DNA of 64,000 bases from Pseudoalteromonas rubra (lineage in GTDB: Bacteria > Pseudomonadota > Gammaproteobacteria > Enterobacterales > Alteromonadaceae). The DNA is taken from NCBI RefSeq assembly GCF_001482385.1, contig NZ_CP013611.1, forward strand, positions 1,116,001-1,180,000. The letters are read 5' to 3'. Positions 18,911-26,370 of the stretch are shown piece after piece. How positions within the stretch are numbered: the stretch's first letter is position 1; each line of letters begins with the position of its first letter. Under the pieces are notes generated by a model. The model was not told the origin of the DNA. It searched no databases and saw only the letters and a list, made by a program, of their open reading frames with translations. The translations under genes were made by a program, and so were the position numbers.

Positions 18911-19366
18911 TTAAGCGCCTTGCTCACCTTCATTTTTGACCATTTTATTTACCGTTACTTTTACAGAATTGTAAGTGGTTTCAAATGTTTCTGTGATCAC
19001 GAAACCAGACTTTTTATACATTTCCTTTGCCGGAAAGTTCGAAGCCGCAACATACAAACTCGCACTTCGCGAGGTAAGAGACACTAGATGTTCAAGTAAG
19101 TCTTTGCCAATTCCGTGCCCGCGATGGTTAGGGTGTACAAATAACGCCCTAATTTCTGACTCAAAGATTGCGCAAAAAGCGACTATAGACTCAAGTTCGT
19201 AAACGAATATTTGTGATTCAAATAACAGTTTGCTTCGTTCCTTGTCTTCTGACAATGGCAATAAAGTAAATTGTGTCTCTTCCTGCGACAATTCGTCTAA
19301 TTTGGAGAGGTTATATATTTTTTCTATTGACTGAAAGTCAACCTCTGAATACATCCTTATGGTCAA
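18911..19366 (-). CDS. GNAT family N-acetyltransferase
   Basis: 151 residues from a TTG at 19366, chosen because AGGAG lies 6 nt upstream; an ATG at 19354 is the alternative. GNAT pattern: RALFVHPNHRGHGIGKDLLEHLV binds acetyl-CoA, then SLYVAASNFPAKEMYKKSGFVI. About 180 bp between its stop and the attC-like site at 18730 holds only a short ORF relic. Cassette-type position; substrate unknown. Confidence 0.9.
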   Translation of the reverse strand: MTIRMYSEVDFQSIEKIYNLSKLDELSQEETQFTLLPLSEDKERSKLLFESQIFVYELESIVAFCAIFESEIRALFVHPNHRGHGIGKDLLEHLVSLTSRSASLYVAASNFPAKEMYKKSGFVITETFETTYNSVKVTVNKMVKNEGEQGA

Positions 19367-19382
19367 ATTTTACTCCTGACGG

Positions 19383-19472
19383 CTAGCGCCTTATTTGGCG
19401 CCTGAATGTTTGGCTAAATTTGACGACAAAGAAGCACCTGCTTCTGCTTTTCGTCCTTGGCTAAAACGTTTT
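19383..19472 (-). repeat. Degenerate attC-like end plus hairpin
   Basis: On the minus strand the segment ending CAAATAAGGCGCTAGCC parallels the 3' half of the attC at 19855-19924 (GAAATAAGAGCGTTAGG) but with GCTAG for GTTAG. Just before it a stem GACGAAAAGCAGAAGCA / TGCTTCTTTGTCGTC can form. Probably a decayed recombination site. Confidence 0.35.
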
Positions 19473-19847
19473 TTAAGTTTGTGTAATGACTCTTCGTTGC
19501 CAGAGCAATAACACCCCAGCAAACACAATTGAAATAAATGACAAATAGAACAGCGGTTGCGAAGTTCCGGTAACACCAAAGGCCGTTAAAATTATCAGGC
19601 TTACAGCTAAAAACAAGCAAGTTAATCTTGTCACATTTGGAAAGTCATATATCGATTTCACACCAAAAAAAATACACGTCAACCCCAGTAAAGAAAAAGT
19701 GAACAGACCAAAATAAAATAAACTTTCAAACATCATGAATGCACTGATAAACAAACTAATCAAAGATAACACGCCCCAGCCGACTGCTGAAGGAAGTATT
19801 AATACCATCAAAAGTAGTTGTCTTATAAAGTTACTTTTCCGATTCAA
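19473..19847 (-). CDS. Hypothetical small membrane protein (cassette gene)
   Basis: The open frame extends to 19916 but its first 23 codons overlap the attC site, so I place the start at TTG 19847, with AGGAA about 5 nt upstream; ATG 19808 is the alternative. The 124-residue product has four hydrophobic segments with LMVLILPSAVGWGVLSLISLF first. No family recognised. Starting within 10 nt of the recombination core GCGTTAGG is typical of integron cassettes. Confidence 0.7.
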   Translation of the reverse strand: MNRKSNFIRQLLLMVLILPSAVGWGVLSLISLFISAFMMFESLFYFGLFTFSLLGLTCIFFGVKSIYDFPNVTRLTCLFLAVSLIILTAFGVTGTSQPLFYLSFISIVFAGVLLLWQRRVITQT

Positions 19848-19854
19848 AGGTATT

Positions 19855-19924
19855 CCTAACGCTCTTATTTCCGGCTGGTTTGAAACTTGACGAACAACCA
19901 GTCCCGAAACGTGCACTTGTTAGC
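19855..19924 (-). repeat. attC recombination site (integron cassette)
   Basis: 70-bp site. Outer boxes: CCTAACGC at the low end and CTTGTTAGC at the high end (CTAAC pairs with GTTAG). Inner boxes: CCGGCTGGTT and AACCAGTCCCG pair with one unpaired base, the usual asymmetry of attC. On the minus strand it reads GCTAACAAG ... GCGTTAGG, so the cassette gene with stop upstream is read leftward like its neighbours. Confidence 0.75.
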
Positions 19925-19939
19925 TGATTTAGATTGATT

Positions 19940-20041
19940 CTAACAGGCCACTATCATTTTCTTTTACAAGTACCATGAAGTCTATATATTGAAACTAAGC
20001 ATTCTCCCCCCCATCTGGCCTTTATTTTCAAAGCGTTAGAT
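19940..20041 (+). repeat. Second attC-like site in opposite orientation
   Basis: Plus strand CTAACAGGCCA at 19940-19950 and TGGCCT (20016-20021) ... GCGTTAGAT (20033-20041): R and L boxes pair (CTAAC/GTTAG, AGGCCA/TGGCCT) and GTTAGAT fits the GTTRRRY core exactly. The loop is long (about 65 nt). It lies head-to-head with the site at 19855-19924. Confidence 0.45.
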
Positions 20042-20235
20042 GAAAATCTGGCCTCCTCAGTAAAACCAAGAAAGCAGTCTCAACTACCTGTGTTAGAAGA
20101 GCGATCATTACCTTGCACGCGATGCGAAGAGATCAAGCAATGTAAGAAGCGCCAAATACTGACATTTAGCTATTGACGCCATAACGTTTTGTTAAGTACC
20201 ACTATTAGTAATAATCATTTCCTTTGCAACCAGAG

Positions 20236-20244
20236 CAGCAGATG
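20236..20244. repeat. Target site duplication, left copy
   Basis: CAGCAGATG directly abuts the left inverted repeat of the IS; the same 9 bases follow the right end at 21280-21288. Confidence 0.85.
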
Positions 20245-21279
20245 GGCGTTGTTTCCTAAATCATTGAACTAATTTAGCCTTGTGTGATCAGATCTCAAAA
20301 GCAAACACCGAGACTGAACTTTGAAAGAAAAGCGTATCATCAACTGGCGCGAATATAACAAAGCCCTTATCGCCAGAGGTAACATCCAACTTTGGTTTTC
20401 CGAGGATGCGATTGAACAGTGGAACAACACGCAACATCACGGCGGTAAAGGCCGGGCTAATCATTTCTCAGAGCTGGCGATTGAGACCTGCCTGACTTTA
20501 CGGGCTGTATTTCGCTTGTCTCTTCGAGCTGCACAGGGTTTTGTTTCCTCATTAATATCAATGATGAAGCTTGATTTGGATACGCCAACTTATAGCTGTT
20601 TGTGCAAGCGTAGTGCAGAGCTGGCAGTTCGCTATAGGCCACACTCCAGTGCATCCGGAGGCATTGATATTGTGGTTGATAGCACTGGTTTGAAGGTGTA
20701 CGGAAATGGTGAGTGGCACGCAAGAAAACATGGTGCAAACAAGCGCCGAACATGGCGAAAGCTACACCTGGCAGTTGATCCAGATACACACCAAATCGTA
20801 GGCGCTGAGTTGTCCACAGTGTCTGTAGCTGATTCAGAAGTTTTGGGTGACCTACTCAGACCATTGCGCAGGAAGATCAGCTCAGTTAAAGCAGATGGTG
20901 CTTATGATACCAGAGGCTGTTATGCCGAAGTAGCAGCTAAAAAGGCCGAAGCAGTGATCCCACCAAGGAGTAACGCGCAGTTGTGGGAGGGTGGACATGC
21001 TCGCAACAGCGCGGTCATTTTAACAAAGCATATAGGCAGCAGTGAGTGGAAAAAATGTGTGAACTACCACCAACGTTCACTGGCGGAAACGGCAATGTAC
21101 CGATACAAACAGCTAATGGGTGACAAGCTGGTCAGTCGTGGATTCAATCAGCAACACACTGAAGCGATGATCAAAGTGAAAGTACTCAATAGAATGACTG
21201 GGCTAGGTATGCCTGAATATCAGGGAAGCAGTTGAAATCTCGGTGTTACCTAAGTTATCTGGATTTGATCAACAAGGCC
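20245..21279 (+). mobile_element. IS5-family insertion sequence, IS903 group
   Basis: 1035 bp. Terminal inverted repeats GGCGTTGTTTCCTAAATC (left) and GGCCTTGTTGATCAAATC (right, minus strand) resemble the 18-bp IS903 ends. A second pair of inward copies of AACACCGAGA lies about 50 bp inside each end. One transposase gene, one 9-bp target duplication: all diagnostic of the group. Inserted in the DJ-1/PfpI gene. No recombination scars, so the insertion looks recent and original. Confidence 0.88.
20321..21235 (+). CDS. IS5/IS903-type DDE transposase
   Basis: 304 residues starting at a TTG. DDE catalytic residues are in IDIVVDSTGLKVYGNGEW (first Asp), VKADGAYDTRG (second Asp) and SLAETAMYRYKQLMGDKL (Glu with the Y-R-K signature of IS4/IS5 transposases). 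Full length for the group and with no stop or frameshift, so the element may be active. It catalyses cut-and-paste movement of the surrounding IS. Confidence 0.95.
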   Translation: MKEKRIINWREYNKALIARGNIQLWFSEDAIEQWNNTQHHGGKGRANHFSELAIETCLTLRAVFRLSLRAAQGFVSSLISMMKLDLDTPTYSCLCKRSAELAVRYRPHSSASGGIDIVVDSTGLKVYGNGEWHARKHGANKRRTWRKLHLAVDPDTHQIVGAELSTVSVADSEVLGDLLRPLRRKISSVKADGAYDTRGCYAEVAAKKAEAVIPPRSNAQLWEGGHARNSAVILTKHIGSSEWKKCVNYHQRSLAETAMYRYKQLMGDKLVSRGFNQQHTEAMIKVKVLNRMTGLGMPEYQGSS

Positions 21280-21288
21280 CAGCAGATG
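21280..21288. repeat. Target site duplication, right copy
   Basis: CAGCAGATG, identical to 20236-20244. Confidence 0.85.
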
Positions 21289-21991
21289 GTAAAAACATAG
21301 TTGTAACCACACGTTGGTCAATGACAACATCATGTTTATTTTTTAATGTTTCCTTATTTTGCGCAAATGCCCCGTTCTTATTAAACTGGCTTTCAATCAA
21401 AAAGGGTAATAGCGTCCCTTGTTTCGCCCACTTTTTCGATTTTTCTGTGGAGTTAGGGAAACCTGCGACTTTTTTACCCTTAACGAGAAATTGCCCGGAA
21501 GCCAATTTCACGTTAGCAATACCTGCAGCCCCATGACCCCCCGTGCCTACAACACCGCCCGACTCATAGATTCTGGCAATGATTGACTGTATTTCTTTAT
21601 TGCTCGCCACATCAAAAACAGGGCCGTACCCTCCACCTATATATACGCCCCAGTAGTCATCAGGATTAACGTCTTCTGGTTTAAGTGAACTGTTAGCTTT
21701 ACCTAAAAAGTTCTCGTATTTTATTGTATAACTGCTGATTCCGAGAGGGTCCATCATAAAAGGAACTTTCCCACCTTGAGGTGATACAAAGTCCACGTCA
21801 AAGCCATGACTAACAAACACATGATATGGCGGTGCCACTTCCCATAGGTTGTTTCTTGCATCATGTTTTTCTGGATCTCCCATGTTTTCCATATTTGATA
21901 CAATAATCAATACTTTTTTAGCTGGCTCAGCGTACAAAACACTTGATAGCAACAGACAAAGTGCACTAAAAAATAAACTAAAAAACTTCAT

Positions 21992-22435
21992 AATTTCCCT
22001 TAATTAAACCTGTGCCACAAAGACATATAACCTGTTGATTTTTATATATTATTACATTTCACCATGAATGCCCAGCAATAAATTCCCGATAACAGAAACT
22101 TTTGCAAAACACTTACCTCCCCCCTCAAGTGTTCTTTGAACAGGTTCTCGCACGCTTAATGCTATCCTGCTATCTCTTGTCTGGGATCATGAGTTCTGAC
22201 ATATTAGATGACTGCCCACAGTCAGATTCGGCAAAGAGGTCGGACGACGAAATGATTATTTTATGCCAGGGAAACGATTGCACGGTGCTATACACGAATA
22301 CGTGCGTTTGATACACCAGCTTGAGCGAACTCAATTATTTAAGAAGCTCCACGCGTCGCTGTAGCTGGCTTAAAATATAAGCACGAACAAAACAATGGTT
22401 TCCTGCCCGCGTTGATAATCTGATTAGATTACTGT
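21992..22435. other. Intergenic, possible cassette-site remnant
   Basis: 444 bp. A long inverted repeat CCAGCT ... AGCTGG around 22315-22365 and an ACGCGTCGCTG stretch could be remains of a large attC, but core boxes are missing. A plus-strand 69-codon frame at 22102 starts with TTG, lacks an RBS and resembles nothing. Confidence 0.35.
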
Positions 22436-22846
22436 TCATAAACACGTATTACTGCGAATTCTGCGTACTTTTCGCCCTGTACTTGAAATAAACACAAATG
22501 ATTTATCATCGATAGTGACTATTTTGTCTGTAACTATTATGCCTGTAGGCAACGGGTTTTGACCTTGGCTTTCTGTTACCGTGATCGTGAGTTGTCCATC
22601 TTTAATCAACCAACTGCCGAGAGTAATTGAGTCTATCGAATTGCATTTACCGGAAGTGTATTGAATATGCTCTATAGTGCCATCACTTCTATAAGTACTG
22701 ATATGACCTTCTTGCCCATAATACTTATCTGTTTTTGAAATTGACCATGACCCAACCAGTTTTTTCGAAAGTTTAAAATCTGAAATTGGTTGAGCAGTAA
22801 CATCAACAGACACAGATAACAGAAACGCGACTATTATATATTTCAA
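22436..22846 (-). CDS. Exported lipocalin-like small protein (cassette gene)
   Basis: 136 residues from TTG 22846, with GGGAG 6 nt upstream. Signal peptide ends near VTAQ. The mature protein begins KKLVGSWSISK and consists of about eight beta strands (STYRSDGTIEHIQY, LGSWLIKDGQLTITV), a small lipocalin-like barrel also seen in many unannotated periplasmic proteins. Two Cys (GKCNS and NTCL) may form a disulphide. Ligand unknown. Confidence 0.8.
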   Translation of the reverse strand: MKYIIVAFLLSVSVDVTAQPISDFKLSKKLVGSWSISKTDKYYGQEGHISTYRSDGTIEHIQYTSGKCNSIDSITLGSWLIKDGQLTITVTESQGQNPLPTGIIVTDKIVTIDDKSFVFISSTGRKVRRIRSNTCL

Positions 22847-22867
22847 AATAAGCTCCCTTTTTAAATA

Positions 22868-22924
22868 AACCTGACGCCTTGCTCGGCCGCCGCCGGGGTG
22901 TAGTCGATTAGATGCAGTACCTTA
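22868..22924 (-). repeat. GC-rich degenerate attC-like end
   Basis: In AT-rich surroundings the minus strand reads CGGCGGCGGCCGAGCAAGGCGTCAGG, which parallels the 3' end of attC sites but with GTCAGG for GTTAGG. It lies between the GNAT stop and the next gene start, exactly where an attC is expected. Confidence 0.35.
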
Positions 22925-23413
22925 CTATGCAGCTAAAACCTTCTCCATTAAGACTGCATTTTTTCCATAACCTGGATATAGATTTGCTCCTGAGATTTCT
23001 TCGAAGCCCAGTAATGACCAAAAGCGACTTGCGCCTTGAACGGCGACAAGAGTGATTCTCTTAACCCCTTTCTTTACAGACACTTCTATTAGCAATTCCA
23101 TCATTGAACGGCCTATTCCTTGGCCCTTGAAGTGTGGACCAACTGCCATATCATGGAGAAATAAGGAGTCGCTATTTACAAGGTCTGGCAAAGGCTCAAA
23201 CAGCTTGGGAGGCTCTTTCCCGCTCCATGGATGTGCCAACAAATAGCCTAACACATCATCTCGATCTGACACGCAGACAAAGCAAGTGTCCGGCGAAGCA
23301 GATTGCTTAGATTTGAGTACCTCTAGTTCTTCTAAGCCAACTTCATGATAGGCACTATCTTGAATTTCTAAGATCCCGATCCAATTCTTTTCTTCGATTT
23401 TTTGAATTTTCAT
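22925..23413 (-). CDS. GNAT family N-acetyltransferase (cassette gene)
   Basis: 162 residues. GNAT core: LFLHDMAVGPHFKGQGIGRSMMELLIE carries the acetyl-CoA loop, followed by KRITLVAVQGASRFWSLLGFEEI. The C-terminal YGKNAVLMEKVLA is typical of the family. It acetylates an unknown amine substrate. Single-gene unit between two cassette boundaries; no good Shine-Dalgarno, as is common for cassettes. Confidence 0.92.
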   Translation of the reverse strand: MKIQKIEEKNWIGILEIQDSAYHEVGLEELEVLKSKQSASPDTCFVCVSDRDDVLGYLLAHPWSGKEPPKLFEPLPDLVNSDSLFLHDMAVGPHFKGQGIGRSMMELLIEVSVKKGVKRITLVAVQGASRFWSLLGFEEISGANLYPGYGKNAVLMEKVLAA

Positions 23414-23516
23414 GTGTTTTGTATGACAGCGTCAAAGGATGATACTACTTGGCTATACTTGTGCAACGAAACGGAGCTGAACCAAGTGTTAGCAGCCCCA
23501 CCACTTAACCCGCTTG

Positions 23517-24077
23517 TTATAATTCACTGTGTACTGAATGATTAGCGTGCTTTCCAAAGTGGTCAACAGCAAAGCTAAACAGTACCTTGATCATGAAAAA
23601 AATACTCACCATCAAAAACCAAAGCGGCAGTGATAAATAAATCAATAAAATGATGCCATAACACATAAAATTGGCAGCAACGAAAAATTGAATTGACTTC
23701 CCCTTTAGCGCATTGACTATCAATGCTGACACGATAGTGTAGCCCCAAATCATGATTGCACTGCCCATCGGTTCAGAAAGCAACCATGCAATAGCTAAAA
23801 TATGCACATGAATGGCGATAAAAATAAGGCGACTTTTGGGCCGCTGAGAATAAAATTCATTAGTGCCATAGCTAAAATTAGCAATACAGCCTGCCAACAC
23901 ATCAAAGATTAATAGAAAAGCTATGATTGATTTCCAATTACCTAAGCGTATATCTGCAACTGAATAAACAACCAAACTTCCAAATAAGGCAAATACAATC
24001 GTACAGCAAACCTCTAAAAGTGATTGTTTTTCACCAAATACTTCGAAGAGAAACTCTGGGGTTTTAAAGTACTTCAT
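23517..24077 (-). CDS. Hypothetical polytopic membrane protein (cassette gene)
   Basis: 186 residues with about five transmembrane segments (near 22-42, 50-70, 86-105, 108-125, 135-170). FSYGTNEFYSQRPKSRLIFIAIHVH forms a loop with charged residues. No family recognised. ATG 47 nt after the attC core at 24124-24131; AGGAAG lies upstream. Its 3' end is followed by TTATAACAAG, the usual first box of an attC, with an ACTTGG/CCAAGT stem about 40-80 nt further on. Confidence 0.75.
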   Translation of the reverse strand: MKYFKTPEFLFEVFGEKQSLLEVCCTIVFALFGSLVVYSVADIRLGNWKSIIAFLLIFDVLAGCIANFSYGTNEFYSQRPKSRLIFIAIHVHILAIAWLLSEPMGSAIMIWGYTIVSALIVNALKGKSIQFFVAANFMCYGIILLIYLSLPLWFLMVSIFFMIKVLFSFAVDHFGKHANHSVHSEL

Positions 24078-24123
24078 TGTCTTTGTACCACTTCCTTATA
24101 TGCACCGAACTTTAATGTGAAAT

Positions 24124-24258
24124 ATAACGCCATAATAGAGCAGCCAATACGTAGATTGCTTTGTGTTAATTTGGAGCAAAACGACAACACAAAACAATTA
24201 GAGTGTTGAACATCCAACCGACCCGTTTTTTCCGGCGATCTTTAATTTCCTTGTTAAC
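24124..24258 (-). repeat. Long attC-like site (VCR-length)
   Basis: 135 bp bounded by ATAACGCC (low end) and CTTGTTAAC (high end), so on the minus strand it reads GTTAACAAG ... GGCGTTAT. Internal pairing: TTGGA (24171) with TCCAA and CAACAC with GTGTTG. Position is exactly between two minus-strand genes and its length matches Vibrio-type repeats. Confidence 0.6.
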
Positions 24259-24261
24259 AGT

Positions 24262-24621
24262 TTAGTTTAGCAACTTAATACGTTTAAATATCAATACTCT
24301 TGTACCCATTTGAAGATTAAGTTCATGATTATTTCTTAATAGAATCTTTAACTTCTGACTTTGAACACCATTTTGTAAGAAAGATGGCTGATTAACCTTA
24401 CGGTTAAAGAAGTAGAAATAGTCGTTATCGAACTTAATATTTCCACTTTCGATGATGGGCTCTTTTGGATCGAAACCGTAGCAATCATTATAAATCCTAT
24501 AATTATCACCCTTAAGTTTTAGGGCATCAGGACATTCAAGTTCTTCACCATACTGAAGCCATGTGTCGGCACTTACCGGAAAGTTCAGTAGGAATGTAAA
24601 GATAGCTACTATTCTGCTCAT
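24262..24621 (-). CDS. Small exported hypothetical protein (cassette gene)
   Basis: 119 residues from ATG 24621 (a TTG two codons earlier is possible). Signal peptide ends near PVSA. Mature part: WLQYGEELECPDALKLKGDNYRIYNDCYGF with two Cys, then beta strands and a basic end. The stop codon lies 4 nt from the attC at 24258. No known domain. Confidence 0.7.
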   Translation of the reverse strand: MSRIVAIFTFLLNFPVSADTWLQYGEELECPDALKLKGDNYRIYNDCYGFDPKEPIIESGNIKFDNDYFYFFNRKVNQPSFLQNGVQSQKLKILLRNNHELNLQMGTRVLIFKRIKLLN

Positions 24622-24627
24622 AACCAA

Positions 24628-24967
24628 AGACTGCTACCAGTTTATTTGTGAGAATGCCGGTTAAAGCCTGTTTTCAGCTTTCTCCAGCCCACCACAAGAA
24701 AATTAACATAATAGGAACAACCTACCACCCTGAACCTTAACCTGCAAGCCTGATACAGCCCGCAAAAAGCGAGCCTTAGTATTGGCGAGACCTGAGCGCT
24801 TGGATAAACACGCATATAAGACTGATATAATGGCGCATTCATTTTTGCCTGTGTATGTCTTTTGATATGTACCGCAGCATCAGGGAAGACAAGGAACGTG
24901 TTTTTAGCTATTCATTCACCTTAGCGCGAGCTACAGAAACCTGACAAACTCAACATAGAGCGCCCTC
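24628..24967. other. Gap between cassette run and efflux operon
   Basis: 340 bp, right border of the cassette run. No integrase gene or attI is visible; a minus-strand 66-codon frame at 24642-24842 has no RBS and looks like noise. Confidence 0.4.
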
Positions 24968-24969
24968 CC

Positions 24970-25002
24970 ATTTCCAGAAATCGCAATTCCATTTCCACAA
25001 AT
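24970..25002. promoter_or_regulatory. Two tandem dyads, candidate enhancer sites for the NtrC-type regulator
   Basis: ATTTCCAGAAAT (24970-24981, perfect ATTTC-N2-GAAAT dyad) and ATTTCCACAAAT (24991-25002, one mismatch) are spaced 21 bp centre to centre, two helical turns, and lie about 90-115 bp before the predicted transcription start. This is the usual arrangement of upstream activating sequences for sigma54 activators. Confidence 0.55.
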
Positions 25003-25062
25003 AAAGCCGTTCAAACACACTCAAGAAACAGACAAACCAAATAAATACAAACACTTAAATAG

Positions 25063-25077
25063 TGGCACATACCTTGT
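25063..25077 (+). promoter_or_regulatory. Candidate sigma54 (-24/-12) promoter
   Basis: TGGCACATACCTTGT matches the consensus TGGCAC-N5-TTGC in all but the last base. Spacing is exact. Predicted start near 25089, 24 nt before the HlyD ATG. The operon encodes its own sigma54-dependent activator, which supports the call; the T in place of the -12 C is the weak point. Confidence 0.6.
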
Positions 25078-25112
25078 AACGTCTGCTATCAAGTACCCGC
25101 AGAGGATTGAGT

Positions 25113-26360
25113 ATGGACATACAAGTCGAACAAAGAAAGAACATCAAAGTGAACTGGCTGTGGCTGGGTGGGATTGCCTTGCTCGTGATCATGACGGGCT
25201 GGCTGCTTGTCCAGCCCAGCGCGCAGGCCTCTTTGCCGGCAGAAGATGCCTGGATTGGTGAGGTCAGACAGGGAGATTTAGTCATTTCAGTGGCCGGATT
25301 TGGTCAGCTTAAATCGCGCACGCCACGTTTGATCAGTGCTGCCAGTGAGGCCACGGTAGAAGAAATTGTACTGCGCCCGGGCGTTGAAGTTACGCCCGAC
25401 AGTGTGATCATGAGACTTAAGGATGCCAGCCTGACTCAGTCGCTAAAAGACGCAAAACGGGCGCTACAACAGGCAAAAGATCAGTATCTACAGTCAAACA
25501 TTAATCAGCAGCGTGAAATGCTGTCGCATCAGGCAGATCTGGAGATCTTAAAATCTGACTTAGAGCGCGCTGAGCTGGAGGTATCTGCTCAGGCAGGTCT
25601 GGTTGAGGATGGTGCGGTATCCAAGCTGGATTATCAGCGTACGGTTCTGGAGCATCGCCAGATGACCCGCAGGATAGACATAGAACAACGTCGTATTAGT
25701 CAGCTTGAAACCTTGCATCAGGCTAACTTACAGCTGGCCAACTCTGATATCGAAGCCGCCGAAGAGGCTTATCAGCTGATCCAGCACAGAGTTGACCGCC
25801 TCACTGTGCGGGCGGGGATCACAGGTGTGGTGCAGCAGGTACATGTCGAACTGGGGCAAAGTGTGCCCATGGGCGCACAGCTGGCGCTGGTTGGCAGCAC
25901 CCGGGATTTATATGCCCAACTGCAAATACCACAGGCGTATGCGGAGCAAGTAGCACTGGCGCAATCAGTTCAGGTGAATACCCGCTCAGATCTAATCACA
26001 GGCACTGTCTCACGCATAAATCCTGTGGTGCAAAACGGCAATATTGAGGTTGAAGTAGCACTGCCTAAGACTTTACCCGACAGCGCCCGGCCCGAACTCA
26101 ATATTGAAGGCACAATACATATCAACACACTCAACGACGCGCTGTTTATCGACAAGCCTGTCGGTGCCAAAGCCTTTAGCCACGCCACTTTATACCGTAT
26201 CGACACGAATACCCAACAAGCACACGCCATTGAGGTACACTATGGCGCCCAAACCGCACAGCATATTCAGTTGCTATCCGGCGCACAGCCAGAGCAGCGC
26301 TTTATTCTGTCGGATATGGCATCCTATCAGGATGAGCCGGTCGTGTACCTGAGTAAATAA
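25113..26360 (+). CDS. HlyD/MacA-type efflux periplasmic adaptor
   Basis: 415 residues from ATG 25113 (AGAGGA 6 nt upstream; a TTG at 25107 is less likely). One N-terminal membrane anchor (WLWLGGIALLVIMTGWLL). Then a beta-barrel/lipoyl half (VISVAGFGQLKSRTPRLIS), a long coiled-coil hairpin (about 105-210), the second lipoyl half (LTVRAGITGVVQQVHVELGQSV) and a membrane-proximal barrel. The adaptor bridges the inner-membrane ABC transporter to an outer-membrane TolC-type channel. First gene of the five-gene operon; 10 nt before the ATPase gene. Confidence 0.93.
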   Translation: MDIQVEQRKNIKVNWLWLGGIALLVIMTGWLLVQPSAQASLPAEDAWIGEVRQGDLVISVAGFGQLKSRTPRLISAASEATVEEIVLRPGVEVTPDSVIMRLKDASLTQSLKDAKRALQQAKDQYLQSNINQQREMLSHQADLEILKSDLERAELEVSAQAGLVEDGAVSKLDYQRTVLEHRQMTRRIDIEQRRISQLETLHQANLQLANSDIEAAEEAYQLIQHRVDRLTVRAGITGVVQQVHVELGQSVPMGAQLALVGSTRDLYAQLQIPQAYAEQVALAQSVQVNTRSDLITGTVSRINPVVQNGNIEVEVALPKTLPDSARPELNIEGTIHINTLNDALFIDKPVGAKAFSHATLYRIDTNTQQAHAIEVHYGAQTAQHIQLLSGAQPEQRFILSDMASYQDEPVVYLSK

Positions 26361-26370
26361 GGAAACCACA

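Larger units (their letters stand above)
20192..21991 (-). pseudogene. Exported DJ-1/PfpI family protein, interrupted by an IS
   Basis: The 5' part (21991 to about 21280) has a signal peptide (cleavage near YAEP) and a DJ-1/PfpI/Hsp31-like domain: KKVLIIVSNM, DDYWGVYIGGGYGP with the acidic elbow region, GGVVGTGGHGAAGIANV, then DVVIDQRVVTTMF. The usual nucleophile Cys is replaced by His in GTGGHGAA, so it is not a canonical glyoxalase-type DJ-1. The frame then runs 11 nt into the IS and stops at 21269. On the far side of the IS, removing one 9-bp target copy restores the frame: LPSA joins ALVAKEMIITNSGT and a TAA at 20192-20194. The original protein had about 250 residues. Confidence 0.85.
16838..24621 (-). 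other. Run of integron-type gene cassettes without integrase (CALIN-like)
   Basis: Ten small genes, all on the minus strand, mostly encoding exported or membrane unknowns plus two GNATs, a LysE exporter and a DJ-1 protein. attC-like sites lie between several of them (19855-19924 and 24124-24258 best; 18664-18730 partial; degenerate ends near 19383 and 22875). Base composition is more AT-rich than both flanks. No intI gene is seen on either side. The boundary at the left (about 16.8 kb) is uncertain because no attC is visible between the last three genes. Confidence 0.6.

Noticed and set aside
19945..19990. Short frame FMVLVKENDSGLLES resembling the start of YciI/DGPF proteins
   Set aside because: Only 15-20 codons and it lies inside an attC-like palindrome; likely coincidence.
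22102..22311. Plus-strand 69-codon ORF
   Set aside because: TTG start without RBS, no recognisable protein pattern, opposite to all neighbouring cassette genes.
24642..24842. Minus-strand 66-codon ORF
   Set aside because: Composition unlike a protein (Tyr/Arg/Val-rich out-of-frame look), no RBS or family.
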